A DNA stretch of 7,403 nt. Source: Prevotella sp. CAG:1092 (lineage in GTDB: Bacteria > Bacteroidota > Bacteroidia > Bacteroidales > Bacteroidaceae). The position numbers and the translations under genes were made by a program. Below are positions 1 to 5,876 of the stretch, piece after piece (position 1 is the stretch's first letter; every line of letters begins with the position of its first letter). The notes beneath the pieces are model-generated. The model ran no database searches. It worked only from the letters and a program-made list of their open reading frames with translations, and was not told where the DNA came from. The stretch lies in assembly GCA_000436915.1 (NCBI GenBank), contig HF994119.1, forward strand, positions 1-7,403, given 5' to 3'.

Positions 1-774
1 TGGCATAGACTGTGTGTAGCGCCCCTTGATAGGACGATATGAGGCGTAAGACTCTTTGAGAGCATCGTCTATTTTCTTATTATACGAGAATGTGCTACCA
101 TCAATAACCATCAAGCCCTTGGAAATAGAGATTTTGGCTGAAACCATAATCTGCGAAGGGTCGGCATCCTTAGGAGCGCCAAGGGTGAAAGGCATGACGA
201 GCTGACTAGGCATGGCTGAAGCTTGAGCCACCATAGCCATCGACGACTGTATGGTGTCGAGGGTTTGGAATATCTGCGAAGAGGCTGCACCCTCGTCTTC
301 GTCCTGGGATAAGAAGCGAGCCATCTGATTGATGGCAGAAGCCTTGTCGCCTGGATTGACAGGACCGAGCACCAGCATCACATCATCTGAATATCCTGCG
401 AGCCATGCTCCGCCAACCAAGGCAAAGCTATAGCCACGCTTTTCTTCCACGTCGCCTCCTGCTTTAGCAAGAGCCTTTGACAAAAGGTCGGCATCGTGGA
501 CAGCCGTACAAACGCCAAGGTTGCCTTCGGCTGTTTCAAAGAGATACACCTTTTGGCTAAGGTCAATGCCTGTTTTGCCAAGATCTGTGGTCTTGAGCAA
601 AGTTTTGAGAACGAGAGTGCTTCCTACGCCACTCATCTGGGCAGCATCGACGGAGATGATAGCAGTAGCCTGCTTAGGAATGGCATTTACATAGTCGGTA
701 TTAGAGCAGCTGCTGAGCATGCTCACGAAAGCCATTGCCAAAATGCCTATTGCTGCACGAAAATATCTTTTCAT
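1..774 (-). CDS. DUF4836 family lipoprotein, C-terminal part cut off by window edge
   Basis: 258 codons are visible with no stop before the left edge; I know DUF4836 proteins as about 500 residues, so roughly half may be missing. Residues 1-23 form a lipoprotein signal: MKRYF, a hydrophobic stretch, then a lipobox LSSC with the lipidated cysteine at 23. The mature start (C-S-N-T-D-Y, then IPKQATAIISVDAAQM) is the pattern I associate with DUF4836, a Bacteroidota envelope family of unknown function. It should be an exported, membrane-anchored protein; which membrane and which face cannot be read reliably, though the absence of a run of acidic residues after the cysteine argues against surface display. 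The ATG at 774 is the only start giving a proper signal peptide. It lies 10 bases after the RsmE stop, so the two are probably co-transcribed. The family call comes from recognition of the N-terminal pattern without a profile search. Confidence 0.75.
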   Translation of the reverse strand, partial: MKRYFRAAIGILAMAFVSMLSSCSNTDYVNAIPKQATAIISVDAAQMSGVGSTLVLKTLLKTTDLGKTGIDLSQKVYLFETAEGNLGVCTAVHDADLLSKALAKAGGDVEEKRGYSFALVGGAWLAGYSDDVMLVLGPVNPGDKASAINQMARFLSQDEDEGAASSQIFQTLDTIQSSMAMVAQASAMPSQLVMPFTLGAPKDADPSQIMVSAKISISKGLMVIDGSTFSYNKKIDDALKESYASYRPIKGRYTQSMP

Positions 775-784
775 CTTATTGTGT

Positions 785-1507
785 TTATTTACGCTTAGCG
801 AGGTTTGCCATGGCTACAGCCATAAGGGCTGCAGTCTCTGTGCGCAGTCGGCTATTGCCAAGAGTGATAGACTTATATCCTTTGGCTACTGCCTGCTTAA
901 CCTCATCGATAGAGAAATCGCCCTCAGGACCAATGAGCACGGTAATGTCGTCGTCGGCAGGCAATTGCTGGAGCTCGGTATAAAGGTCGGTGCGCTCCAC
1001 CTCGTCGTAGCAATGAGCTATGAAGACATGACCTTTGTGGGGAGTAGCGAGAAACTCCTTGAAAGTTTGTAGTTGGTTTACGACGGGTTTCCATGGTTTG
1101 CGGCTCTGCTTAACTGCCGACACCACAATCTTGTCGAGCCTCACGGTGCGCAGATTCTTGCGCTCAGAGAATTTGCAGTTAAGGAAGCTTAGCTCGTCGA
1201 AACCTATCTCGGTAGCTTTCTCGGCAAACCACTCCACTCTATCCATCATCTTTGTTGGAGCCATGGCGATGTGTATGTTGCCATGCCATGTTTTCTCTTG
1301 TGGCATAACTTCCTGAATCTCATACATGCAATGCTTTGTTGCGGCTATTGTCACCACGGCACGATAGAAGGTTCCTTCGCCATCCATCAGGAACATCTCG
1401 TCGCCACTCTGTAGGCGCAACACTCGCAGAGCGTGCATAGCCTCTTCTTGTGGCAACTCGGTTTCGTTGGCTGCATTAGGAACGTAAAAGTATCTTGCTT
1501 CTTTCAT
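785..1507 (-). CDS. rsmE: 16S rRNA (uracil1498-N3)-methyltransferase RsmE
   Basis: A 240-residue protein, the usual RsmE length. RsmE uses S-adenosylmethionine to methylate N3 of U1498 in 16S rRNA of the 30S subunit, in the cytoplasm. The N-terminal PUA-like RNA-binding domain covers about residues 1-70 and includes H25 followed by LRVLR. The SPOUT (trefoil-knot) methyltransferase domain follows, with EKATEIG at 96-102, KQSRK at 133-137, the SAM-loop motif IGPEGDFS at 192-199 and LGNSRLRTETA at 217-227; these are the family hallmarks. I chose the ATG at 1507 because MKEARYFYVPNA is the expected N terminus. The open frame extends to 1543, but that would add 12 residues encoded by a terminator-like hairpin. 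No convincing promoter is seen directly upstream, so expression may come by read-through from the transporter gene or from a weak promoter. The DUF4836 gene follows 10 bases downstream. Confidence 0.95.
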   Translation of the reverse strand: MKEARYFYVPNAANETELPQEEAMHALRVLRLQSGDEMFLMDGEGTFYRAVVTIAATKHCMYEIQEVMPQEKTWHGNIHIAMAPTKMMDRVEWFAEKATEIGFDELSFLNCKFSERKNLRTVRLDKIVVSAVKQSRKPWKPVVNQLQTFKEFLATPHKGHVFIAHCYDEVERTDLYTELQQLPADDDITVLIGPEGDFSIDEVKQAVAKGYKSITLGNSRLRTETAALMAVAMANLAKRK

Positions 1508-1521
1508 TTTGTTTATTACAT

Positions 1522-1574
1522 AAAAACGTAGAATGTAGTACACCTTATTTATATAAGTACACTACATTCCACGT
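1522..1574 (-). terminator. Strand-polarised hairpin with T run between the transporter gene and rsmE
   Basis: Positions 1561-1574 pair with 1526-1539 (14 pairs). The one mismatch on the plus strand (A1530/C1570) becomes a G-U pair in the minus-strand RNA. Further inward, 1540/1560, 1541/1559 and 1544/1556 are also A/C mismatches on plus and G-U pairs on minus, giving about 20 continuous pairs around a 9-base loop. On the minus strand the stem runs straight into five T (1526-1522). This fits an intrinsic terminator for the transporter transcript, 17 bases after its stop codon. It ends only 14 bases before the rsmE start, so it could also act as an attenuator or an RNA-processing or stability element. 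Confidence 0.75.
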
Positions 1575-1591
1575 GGATATTTTATTTTCAA

Positions 1592-2827
1592 TTAAACTTT
1601 CTTAGGACGGAATATCAAGGCAAAGGCTATGCCTACAACCAAGGCATAAGCGGCAAAGATATACCAGCATGATTGCCATTCTGTTACGCCATCTATGGTA
1701 TAATAGTTTACCACCTGCTGAGCACCGAGGGTGCCGATGGTGGCTCCGATGCCGTTTGTCATGAGCATAAACAAGCCCTGAGCACTTGAGCGTATTTCAG
1801 AGTCGGTAGACTTGTCGACGAAGAGCGAGCCCGAGATATTGAAGAAGTCGAAGGCTACACCATATACTATCATCGACAATATAAACATCCATACGCCACT
1901 ACCAGGATTACCAGCTCCGAACAATCCGAAGCGCAACACCCAAGCAAACATGGCGATGAGCATCACATTCTTGATGCCGAAACGCTTCATGAAGGATGGT
2001 ATAAGCAATATACATACCGTTTCGCTCATCTGAGAGAGAGAAATCAGCATGTTGGCATGCTGAACTCCAAAGGTGTCAGCATATTCTGGTATACTACCGA
2101 AGCTGGTGATGAAAGGATTTGCAAAGCCATTGGTGATCTGAAGGCTCACGCCAAGCAACATCGAAAAGATGAAGAATATAGCCATACGCTTTTGCTTGAA
2201 CAAAGCAAATGCCTTGAGACCAAGTGCTTCGGAGATGCTCTGTTTCTCGTTACTGCTGCTAACAGGACATGCAGGCAAAGAGAAAGTATAAAGGAACAAC
2301 AGGATGCCTATGACGCCCGAAGTGGCAAACTGAAATTCGTTGGCTTGGAAGCCCATGAGGTCGACAAGCCACATGGTGCAGATGAAGCCCACGGTGCCAA
2401 ACACACGGATGGCAGGGAAATCATTCACGGTGTCTAATCCTGCTTTGGTTAGAGCGTTGTAGGCAACGGAGTTTGAGAGTGCCAAGGTTGGCATATAGAA
2501 AGCCACACTTATAGAATAGAGGGTGAACAATGTGCCAAACGCAATTTCGCCACCCGCAGTATTTGCGTAATATACCATAGCTCCCATGAACAATCCTGCT
2601 ATCAGATGGCAGAATCCCAATAGTCGCTGTGCCGGTATCCATCTATCGGCAACGATACCCATTATGGCAGGCATAAAGATAGATACGATACCCTGCATGG
2701 CATAGAATATACCGATGTGTTGTGCCATGTCATGGTTGACAAGATAGGTGCCCATAGATGTGAGGTAGGCACCCCATACAGCGAACTCCAAGAAGTTCAT
2801 TAAAGCTAATCGAATTTTCAGCATCAT
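1592..2827 (-). CDS. MFS transporter of the nucleoside:H+ symporter (NHS, NupG-like) family
   Basis: 411 residues, rich in hydrophobic segments consistent with 12 membrane helices; an inner-membrane secondary transporter. The opening (LALMNFLEFAVWGAYLTSMG, about residues 8-27), the RVFGTVGFI segment in the middle, SQMSETVCILLIPSFMKRFG in the second half, and DFFNISGSLFVDKST followed by EIRSSAQGLF near the C terminus match the nucleoside/H+ symporter family of NupG and XapB. By family the substrate would be a nucleoside taken up with protons, but in Bacteroidota such proteins may carry other small polar solutes, and the divergent GH28 gene leaves a sugar substrate open. The start is the ATG at 2827; an adjacent ATG at 2824 is equally possible. 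An upstream in-frame ATG at 2869 would lie inside the promoter and is rejected. Transcription probably starts just downstream of the promoter at 2856-2886, giving a leader of about 20-25 bases. Confidence 0.85.
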   Translation of the reverse strand: MMLKIRLALMNFLEFAVWGAYLTSMGTYLVNHDMAQHIGIFYAMQGIVSIFMPAIMGIVADRWIPAQRLLGFCHLIAGLFMGAMVYYANTAGGEIAFGTLFTLYSISVAFYMPTLALSNSVAYNALTKAGLDTVNDFPAIRVFGTVGFICTMWLVDLMGFQANEFQFATSGVIGILLFLYTFSLPACPVSSSNEKQSISEALGLKAFALFKQKRMAIFFIFSMLLGVSLQITNGFANPFITSFGSIPEYADTFGVQHANMLISLSQMSETVCILLIPSFMKRFGIKNVMLIAMFAWVLRFGLFGAGNPGSGVWMFILSMIVYGVAFDFFNISGSLFVDKSTDSEIRSSAQGLFMLMTNGIGATIGTLGAQQVVNYYTIDGVTEWQSCWYIFAAYALVVGIAFALIFRPKKV

Positions 2828-2855
2828 AAGTTTAAAGGTTTTTATTATTAAGGTG

Positions 2856-2886
2856 CAAAGATAATGCAAACGAGTGGAATAACAAA
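2856..2886 (-). promoter_or_regulatory. Promoter for the NHS transporter gene (perfect Bacteroidota-type match)
   Basis: On the minus strand TTTG (2886-2883) is followed after exactly 19 bases by TATCTTTG (2863-2856). This matches the Bacteroidota primary-sigma pattern of a TTTG -33 box and a TAnnTTTG -7 box 19-21 bases apart. It points at the ATG at 2827, and nothing else in the short leader competes with it. The promoter lies almost entirely inside the first copy of the 36-base direct repeat; only the final G of the -7 box is outside it. Confidence 0.8.
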
Positions 2887-2892
2887 AGAAAT
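2857..2892. repeat. 36-base direct repeat, copy 1 (transporter-proximal)
   Basis: Identical to 2936-2971 except for A2864 versus G2943; the spacing is 79 bases. It begins AAAGATA and ends AAAGAAAT on the plus strand. It contains the -33 box and seven of the eight bases of the -7 box of the minus-strand promoter. Identity stops sharply on both sides (C2856 versus A2935; A2893 versus T2972). Confidence 0.95.
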
Positions 2893-2931
2893 ACGCAGTT
2901 TTCTTTTTTATTCCCGAGTGCAGCCTATCTT
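2858..2931. repeat. Large imperfect palindrome containing repeat copy 1
   Basis: Nested complementary blocks: AAGATA (2858-2863) with TATCTT (2926-2931); TGCA (2865-2868) with TGCA (2919-2922); GGAATAA (2876-2882) with TTATTCC (2908-2914); and AAAAGAAA (2884-2891) with TTTCTTTT (2900-2907), around an 8-base loop. About 25 pairs form in 74 bases, interrupted by one internal loop and a bulge. There is no T run behind it on either strand, so it does not look like a terminator. It resembles a dispersed palindromic repeat family. I have an impression, not verified, of similar sequences being common between genes in Prevotella-like genomes. Confidence 0.7.
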
Positions 2932-2934
2932 ATG

Positions 2935-2965
2935 AAAAGATAGTGCAAACGAGTGGAATAACAAA
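2935..2965 (-). promoter_or_regulatory. Second, near-perfect copy of the transporter promoter
   Basis: Repeat copy 2 keeps the TTTG box (2965-2962) and the 19-base spacing, but the -7 box reads TATCTTTT (2942-2935), losing the final G because the repeat ends one base earlier. It could be a weaker upstream promoter for the same gene, and its transcript would carry the 2858-2931 palindrome in its leader. Activity is an inference. Confidence 0.45.
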
Positions 2966-2971
2966 AGAAAT
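2936..2971. repeat. 36-base direct repeat, copy 2 (GH28-proximal)
   Basis: Partner of 2857-2892 with one difference in 36 bases. Unlike copy 1, it is not followed by the complementary right half: the sequence after 2971 is unrelated A/T-rich DNA, although a TATCTT recurs at 3001-3006. It looks like a half-element, or one whose second half has decayed. A short inverted repeat joins the two units (TATCTT at 2926-2931 with AAGATA at 2937-2942). Confidence 0.95.
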
Positions 2972-3004
2972 TAATCGTATTTTACAAGAAAATTAACAAA
3001 TATC

Positions 3005-3037
3005 TTAGGTTCACATAAGAAGATAATAGTAATTTTG
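3005..3037 (+). promoter_or_regulatory. Probable promoter of the GH28 gene
   Basis: TAATTTTG at 3030-3037 is a perfect TAnnTTTG -7 box, 34 bases before the ATG at 3072. A partial -33 box, TTAG at 3005-3008, lies 21 bases upstream with three of four bases matching TTTG. The weak -33 box would fit a promoter that needs an activator, as is common for Bacteroidota carbohydrate genes, but no regulator gene is in the window. Confidence 0.6.
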
Positions 3038-3071
3038 CAACAAAATCTGATAACACATAAAACAAATCTAA

Positions 3072-4535
3072 ATGAAGAAAAGAATATCATCTATTTTCTG
3101 CCTTCTGGCATTGGCTATAATAAGCATACAAGCCAAAGACTACAACGTGAAAGACTATGGCGCTATTGGCGATGGCAAAACACTTGACCATATAGCCATT
3201 AATGCCACCATCGACACTTGTGTAGCCCACGGTGGCGGACGAGTGGTGTTGCCAGCCGGCACATATCTATGTGGTAGCATAAGAATGAAGAGCAATGTGG
3301 AGCTACATCTGATGACAGGCTCAAAGATTCTCGCAGCACCAGCATCGATGAAGGCTTACGACGAGGCTGAGGAGTTTGAGGGTACTGCATATCAGGATGG
3401 AGGACACACATATTTCAAGAATAGCCTTATCTATGCCATCGGAGCCAACGATGTTTCGATTACTGGTAGAGGTATGATCGATGGCGAGGGACTGACAAGA
3501 CGAGATACCGAGAATGGTGGCAACCTGCATGGTGGCAACATCGGTACTGGCGACAAGGCTATTGCCTTTAAGCAATGCCGCAACATATTGATTCGCGATG
3601 TTACCATATATCGTGGTGGCCACTTCGGAATTATCGTTACGGGATGTGAACTTGGAACCATAGACAACGTCATCGTAGATACTAATCGCGATGGTATCGA
3701 CATCGACTGCTGCAAATATCTCACCGTGAGCAACTGTAAGATAAATACTCCTCACGACGACGGCTTGGTATTGAAGAGTTCGTATGCGCTGAAGAAGCCT
3801 GTTATAACTGAGCATATCACTATAACTAACTGTGTGATAACGGGATATAAGCTTGGCACATTGCTCGACGGTAGCTACGTTCCTGAAAAGGTTGGCTGGG
3901 TATGCGGAAGATTTAAGCTTGGCACCGAGTCGAATGGTGGCTACAAGAATATCTCGCTCAGCAACTGCACCTTTATGTATAGCAGCGGTTTGGCTTTCGA
4001 GGAGGTAGACCAGGGCATCATGGAGAACATCGTGGTAAACAATATCACCATGAACCATGTGCACCACTACCCTATCTACATCACCACAGGTTGCCGCAAT
4101 CGTGGACCAAAGGAGCGCACCACGGTATCTACAGGTCGCGACATCATGATAAGTAATGTGGTGGCTAACGATATAGACTCTTTGGCAGGAATCATAGTTA
4201 CTGGTATGCCTGGCGAACCTCTGCGCAACATATCGCTAAGCAACATTCGTTTGCAATATCGTGGTGGTGGCAAAGCAGAATTGGCTAAGAAGGAATATCG
4301 GGAGCAAGGCACAAACTATCCTGAGCCTAAGTTTGCAAAAGAAACTCCAGCCTTCGGACTTTACGCTCGCCACGTGGATGGCATCGAGGTTGACAATGTG
4401 AGCTTCACAACCATAAAGCCCGACTATCGTCCAGCCATAATGTTAGACGATGTGAAGAATGAGCGCATCATCAACATCAAGGCTGATTTACAAAAAGGAA
4501 GCAAAATGATAGTGAAGAAGAATGTTGCGAAATAA
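3072..4535 (+). CDS. Secreted GH28-family (polygalacturonase-like) pectin hydrolase
   Basis: 487 residues. A signal peptide covers about residues 1-21 (MKKR, hydrophobic core, cleavage near SIQA/KD), so the enzyme should act in the periplasm or beyond. The mature protein opens with YNVKDYGAIGDGKTLD (24-39), the usual start of pectate-lyase-like and GH28 right-handed beta-helices, and the repeating NISLSN-type rungs continue to the C terminus. GH28 hydrolyses alpha-galacturonide linkages in homogalacturonan or rhamnogalacturonan. The catalytic acids are present: N205-R-D207-G and H228-D229-D230. The classical GHG motif reads G279-R280-F281 before LGTES, and the RIK motif is not found; its place appears to be taken by G306-L-A-F-E. 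This fits a bacterial GH28 subgroup better than the fungal-type endo-polygalacturonases, so exact linkage and exo or endo mode are unknown. The start is the first ATG after the promoter; the gene stands alone, divergent from the NHS transporter. Confidence 0.88.
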   Translation: MKKRISSIFCLLALAIISIQAKDYNVKDYGAIGDGKTLDHIAINATIDTCVAHGGGRVVLPAGTYLCGSIRMKSNVELHLMTGSKILAAPASMKAYDEAEEFEGTAYQDGGHTYFKNSLIYAIGANDVSITGRGMIDGEGLTRRDTENGGNLHGGNIGTGDKAIAFKQCRNILIRDVTIYRGGHFGIIVTGCELGTIDNVIVDTNRDGIDIDCCKYLTVSNCKINTPHDDGLVLKSSYALKKPVITEHITITNCVITGYKLGTLLDGSYVPEKVGWVCGRFKLGTESNGGYKNISLSNCTFMYSSGLAFEEVDQGIMENIVVNNITMNHVHHYPIYITTGCRNRGPKERTTVSTGRDIMISNVVANDIDSLAGIIVTGMPGEPLRNISLSNIRLQYRGGGKAELAKKEYREQGTNYPEPKFAKETPAFGLYARHVDGIEVDNVSFTTIKPDYRPAIMLDDVKNERIINIKADLQKGSKMIVKKNVAK

Positions 4536-4581
4536 CTAAGAAATAACTATAACTAAGAAATAACAACAACTAAGAAATAAC
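4534..4581 (+). repeat. Three 17-base tandem repeats right after the GH28 stop codon
   Basis: The 14-base core AACTAAGAAATAAC occurs at 4534-4547, 4551-4564 and 4568-4581, separated by 3-base spacers (TAT, AAC). A further GAAATAAC at 4529-4536 overlaps the stop codon. TAA triplets fall in all three frames here (4533, 4537, 4544), so any read-through ribosome stops at once. The TAAGAAATAA cores are complementary to TTATTTCTTA on the far side of the terminator. Confidence 0.9.
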
Positions 4582-4586
4582 AATAT

Positions 4587-4629
4587 AATAAAAGCCAAGA
4601 AAATCATATTTCTTTTCTTGGCTTTTATT
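4587..4629. terminator. Bidirectional intrinsic terminator between convergent genes
   Basis: A perfect 17-base-pair stem: 4587-4603 pairs with 4613-4629 (centre AAGCCAAGAAAA and TTTTCTTGGCTT) around a 9-base loop. On the plus strand it is followed by T-rich DNA and on the minus strand by an A/T-rich tract, so it can end both the GH28 transcript and the DUF3256 operon from the other side. Confidence 0.9.
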
Positions 4630-4647
4630 TCTTACTTTTATTTCTTA
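4622..4647. repeat. Two tandem 13-base repeats behind the terminator
   Basis: CTTTTATTTCTTA is repeated head to tail at 4622-4634 and 4635-4647. Its TTATTTCTTA part is the exact reverse complement of the core in the repeats at 4534-4581, so alternative long stems can form around the 4587-4629 hairpin. Confidence 0.85.
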
Positions 4648-4708
4648 TATGTGTATTCATTCATCAAAAGAGAGTCTTCTAACGAGATGATGAATACACA
4701 TATTTTTT
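4647..4708 (+). terminator. Second plus-strand terminator overlapping the 3' end of the DUF3256 gene
   Basis: 4647-4660 pairs with 4690-4703 and 4662-4665 with 4686-4689: 18 pairs with a single bulged T4661 and a 20-base loop. Six T (4703-4708) follow directly on the plus strand. The right arm encodes the last residues of the DUF3256 protein on the minus strand, and its stop codon lies in the loop. There is no T run on the minus-strand side, so it should work only for plus-strand transcripts that pass the first terminator. Confidence 0.75.
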
Positions 4709-5335
4709 GCCCGTCCACACGAGCTTGCGCTTATCAGCAATTGCTGTCATGCTCGCCTTATTGTCCTTAGCTGCCATTGGCAACGACAACGAAAGGCAGA
4801 TATCGTCGTTTTCTATCGACTGCTGAGCGCTAACGAGCGCCACTACAACATCGTTTCTAAGCTCTGCGTATCGCTCTTGGCTTATGCTATCAGGCTTGGT
4901 ATATAGGCTGTCGGCAGCATCTGCGATAGATGTAAAAGGCAGATATTTGCTTGCATCCAACAGCTGCCAATCAAGGCTATAGAAGCTTATCTTGCTCTCG
5001 GGTTTTGGAGCCTTGTAGGTGTAGACCATGCACACCAAGGTGTCACCTTCGGCTGTAGGCAAAAGGCGCATAGATAGCTCGCTGGCTTTTGTAACCATAA
5101 TGTGGAGATAGTTTGCCGTGATGGTATCCATAACGCTATGCGAACCGAGGCGGTTGTTAACCTCTGCCTTCACCTTATAGTCTACGAGGTCGAGCATTTC
5201 GAGTCGGCGAACTTTATCGATAGCAACAACTACAGAGTCTGGCATCGACTTCCATACGCTTCTGATTTCTCGCGCTTGAGCTGTAGCAGAAAGAGCAATG
5301 AGCATCAAGGCTAATATATTTGTTTTCAGCGACAT
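4679..5335 (-). CDS. DUF3256 family exported protein of unknown function
   Basis: 218 residues with a clear signal peptide (MSLKTN, hydrophobic core, ATAQA at 17-21, cleavage likely after A21). The mature protein begins REIRSVWKSMPDSVV, then RRLEMLDLVDYKVKAEVNNRLG (43-64), and has the NYLHIMVTKASELSMRLLP segment (75-93). These are the features by which I recognise DUF3256, a Bacteroidota family of periplasmic or envelope proteins without assigned function. No lipobox and no membrane helix after the signal peptide, so a soluble periplasmic protein is likely. It has a single ATG start that gives the signal peptide. It lies 30 bases downstream of the 156-residue gene on the same strand with no terminator between, so the two should form one operon. 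The last eight codons are part of a hairpin that works on the opposite strand. Confidence 0.8.
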   Translation of the reverse strand: MSLKTNILALMLIALSATAQAREIRSVWKSMPDSVVVAIDKVRRLEMLDLVDYKVKAEVNNRLGSHSVMDTITANYLHIMVTKASELSMRLLPTAEGDTLVCMVYTYKAPKPESKISFYSLDWQLLDASKYLPFTSIADAADSLYTKPDSISQERYAELRNDVVVALVSAQQSIENDDICLSLSLPMAAKDNKASMTAIADKRKLVWTGKKYVYSSSR

Positions 5336-5365
5336 ATCTTTATATTATTAAAGTGATTATAAGCT

Positions 5366-5836
5366 TCAGAATTCAAAGGGACCATATCTTAGCTGTGTGG
5401 TCCAGCCACCTTTGTAGGGCGAAACAAAGATTGTGAAAAGATGACCAAAATCCATTGGCGAACGTCCACCTTTATAGAATGCGGTATACTTATCCTCATA
5501 GTCTTTCGTTATAGCATGGCTACGTTTTAGCACCTTTGCTACTTCCTCAAGATGGCGCAACGCTTTCGCCTTTCCTGCCTGGCGACTATAGAAGCGAGCT
5601 TCGACCAGCTGACCATCAGAAAACTTGAAGTAAGCCTCGTCCCATGTCATGCCCTCGTATTCCACCTTATTATAAATAACCTTATCGGCTTCCACCTTTG
5701 CAGGCTTGCCCAAAATAGATTCTATATTTCTAAGAGCATCTGCATATCGAGTACCAAATAGTTCGGTCGACAGACCATGCGCATACGATAACGCTGTCAT
5801 CATAATGCATACTGCCAACAACATTATTTTCTTCAT
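5366..5836 (-). CDS. Small exported protein of unknown function
   Basis: 156 residues; I do not recognise a named family. The start at 5836 gives a clean signal peptide (MKKIMLLAVCIMMTALSYAHG), with cleavage likely near residue 19-21; the frame is open up to 5872 only through a TTG codon inside the leader. The mature part has an FGTRYADALRNIESILGKP segment (27-45), then VIYNKVEYEGMTWDEAYFKFSDGQLVEARFY (53-83), a charged helical stretch and an aromatic C-terminal end (WTTQLRYGPFEF). The pattern of a helix pair, a Tyr-rich strand and F.F.DG.L is reminiscent of small two-layer folds such as the BamE/SmpA type, but this is only an impression. It is the first gene of a two-gene operon with DUF3256 and has its own strong promoter match; a shared envelope role is an inference. 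Confidence 0.85.
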   Translation of the reverse strand: MKKIMLLAVCIMMTALSYAHGLSTELFGTRYADALRNIESILGKPAKVEADKVIYNKVEYEGMTWDEAYFKFSDGQLVEARFYSRQAGKAKALRHLEEVAKVLKRSHAITKDYEDKYTAFYKGGRSPMDFGHLFTIFVSPYKGGWTTQLRYGPFEF

Positions 5837-5876
5837 TTCTTCTATTCTATAATTCCTTTTCTGATTTATCAAGCTG

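Noticed and set aside
1516..1521. ATG-TAA start-stop pair in the rsmE leader as a regulatory upstream frame
   Set aside because: Six bases in A/T-rich DNA occur easily by chance and there is no ribosome binding site before it.
1508..1543. A longer RsmE N terminus starting at 1543
   Set aside because: The extra 12 residues (MYYILRFYVINK) would be encoded by the right part of the hairpin and do not belong to the RsmE family pattern, which begins at MKEARYFYVP.
2828..3071. An insertion sequence or transposon end in the repeat region
   Set aside because: There is no transposase, no target-site duplication that I can identify and no long terminal inverted repeat. The structure is better described as a short palindromic repeat with a duplicated half.
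3321..4067. A 248-codon open frame on the minus strand opposite the GH28 gene
   Set aside because: It lies wholly inside the GH28 coding sequence, has no recognisable family, no promoter and no plausible start region, and a translation without domain-like pattern. It is a shadow of the opposite frame.
5837..5872. A longer start for the small exported protein at 5872 (TTG)
   Set aside because: It would begin almost at the -7 box, at or before the likely transcription start, and would put 12 charged residues in front of a good signal peptide.
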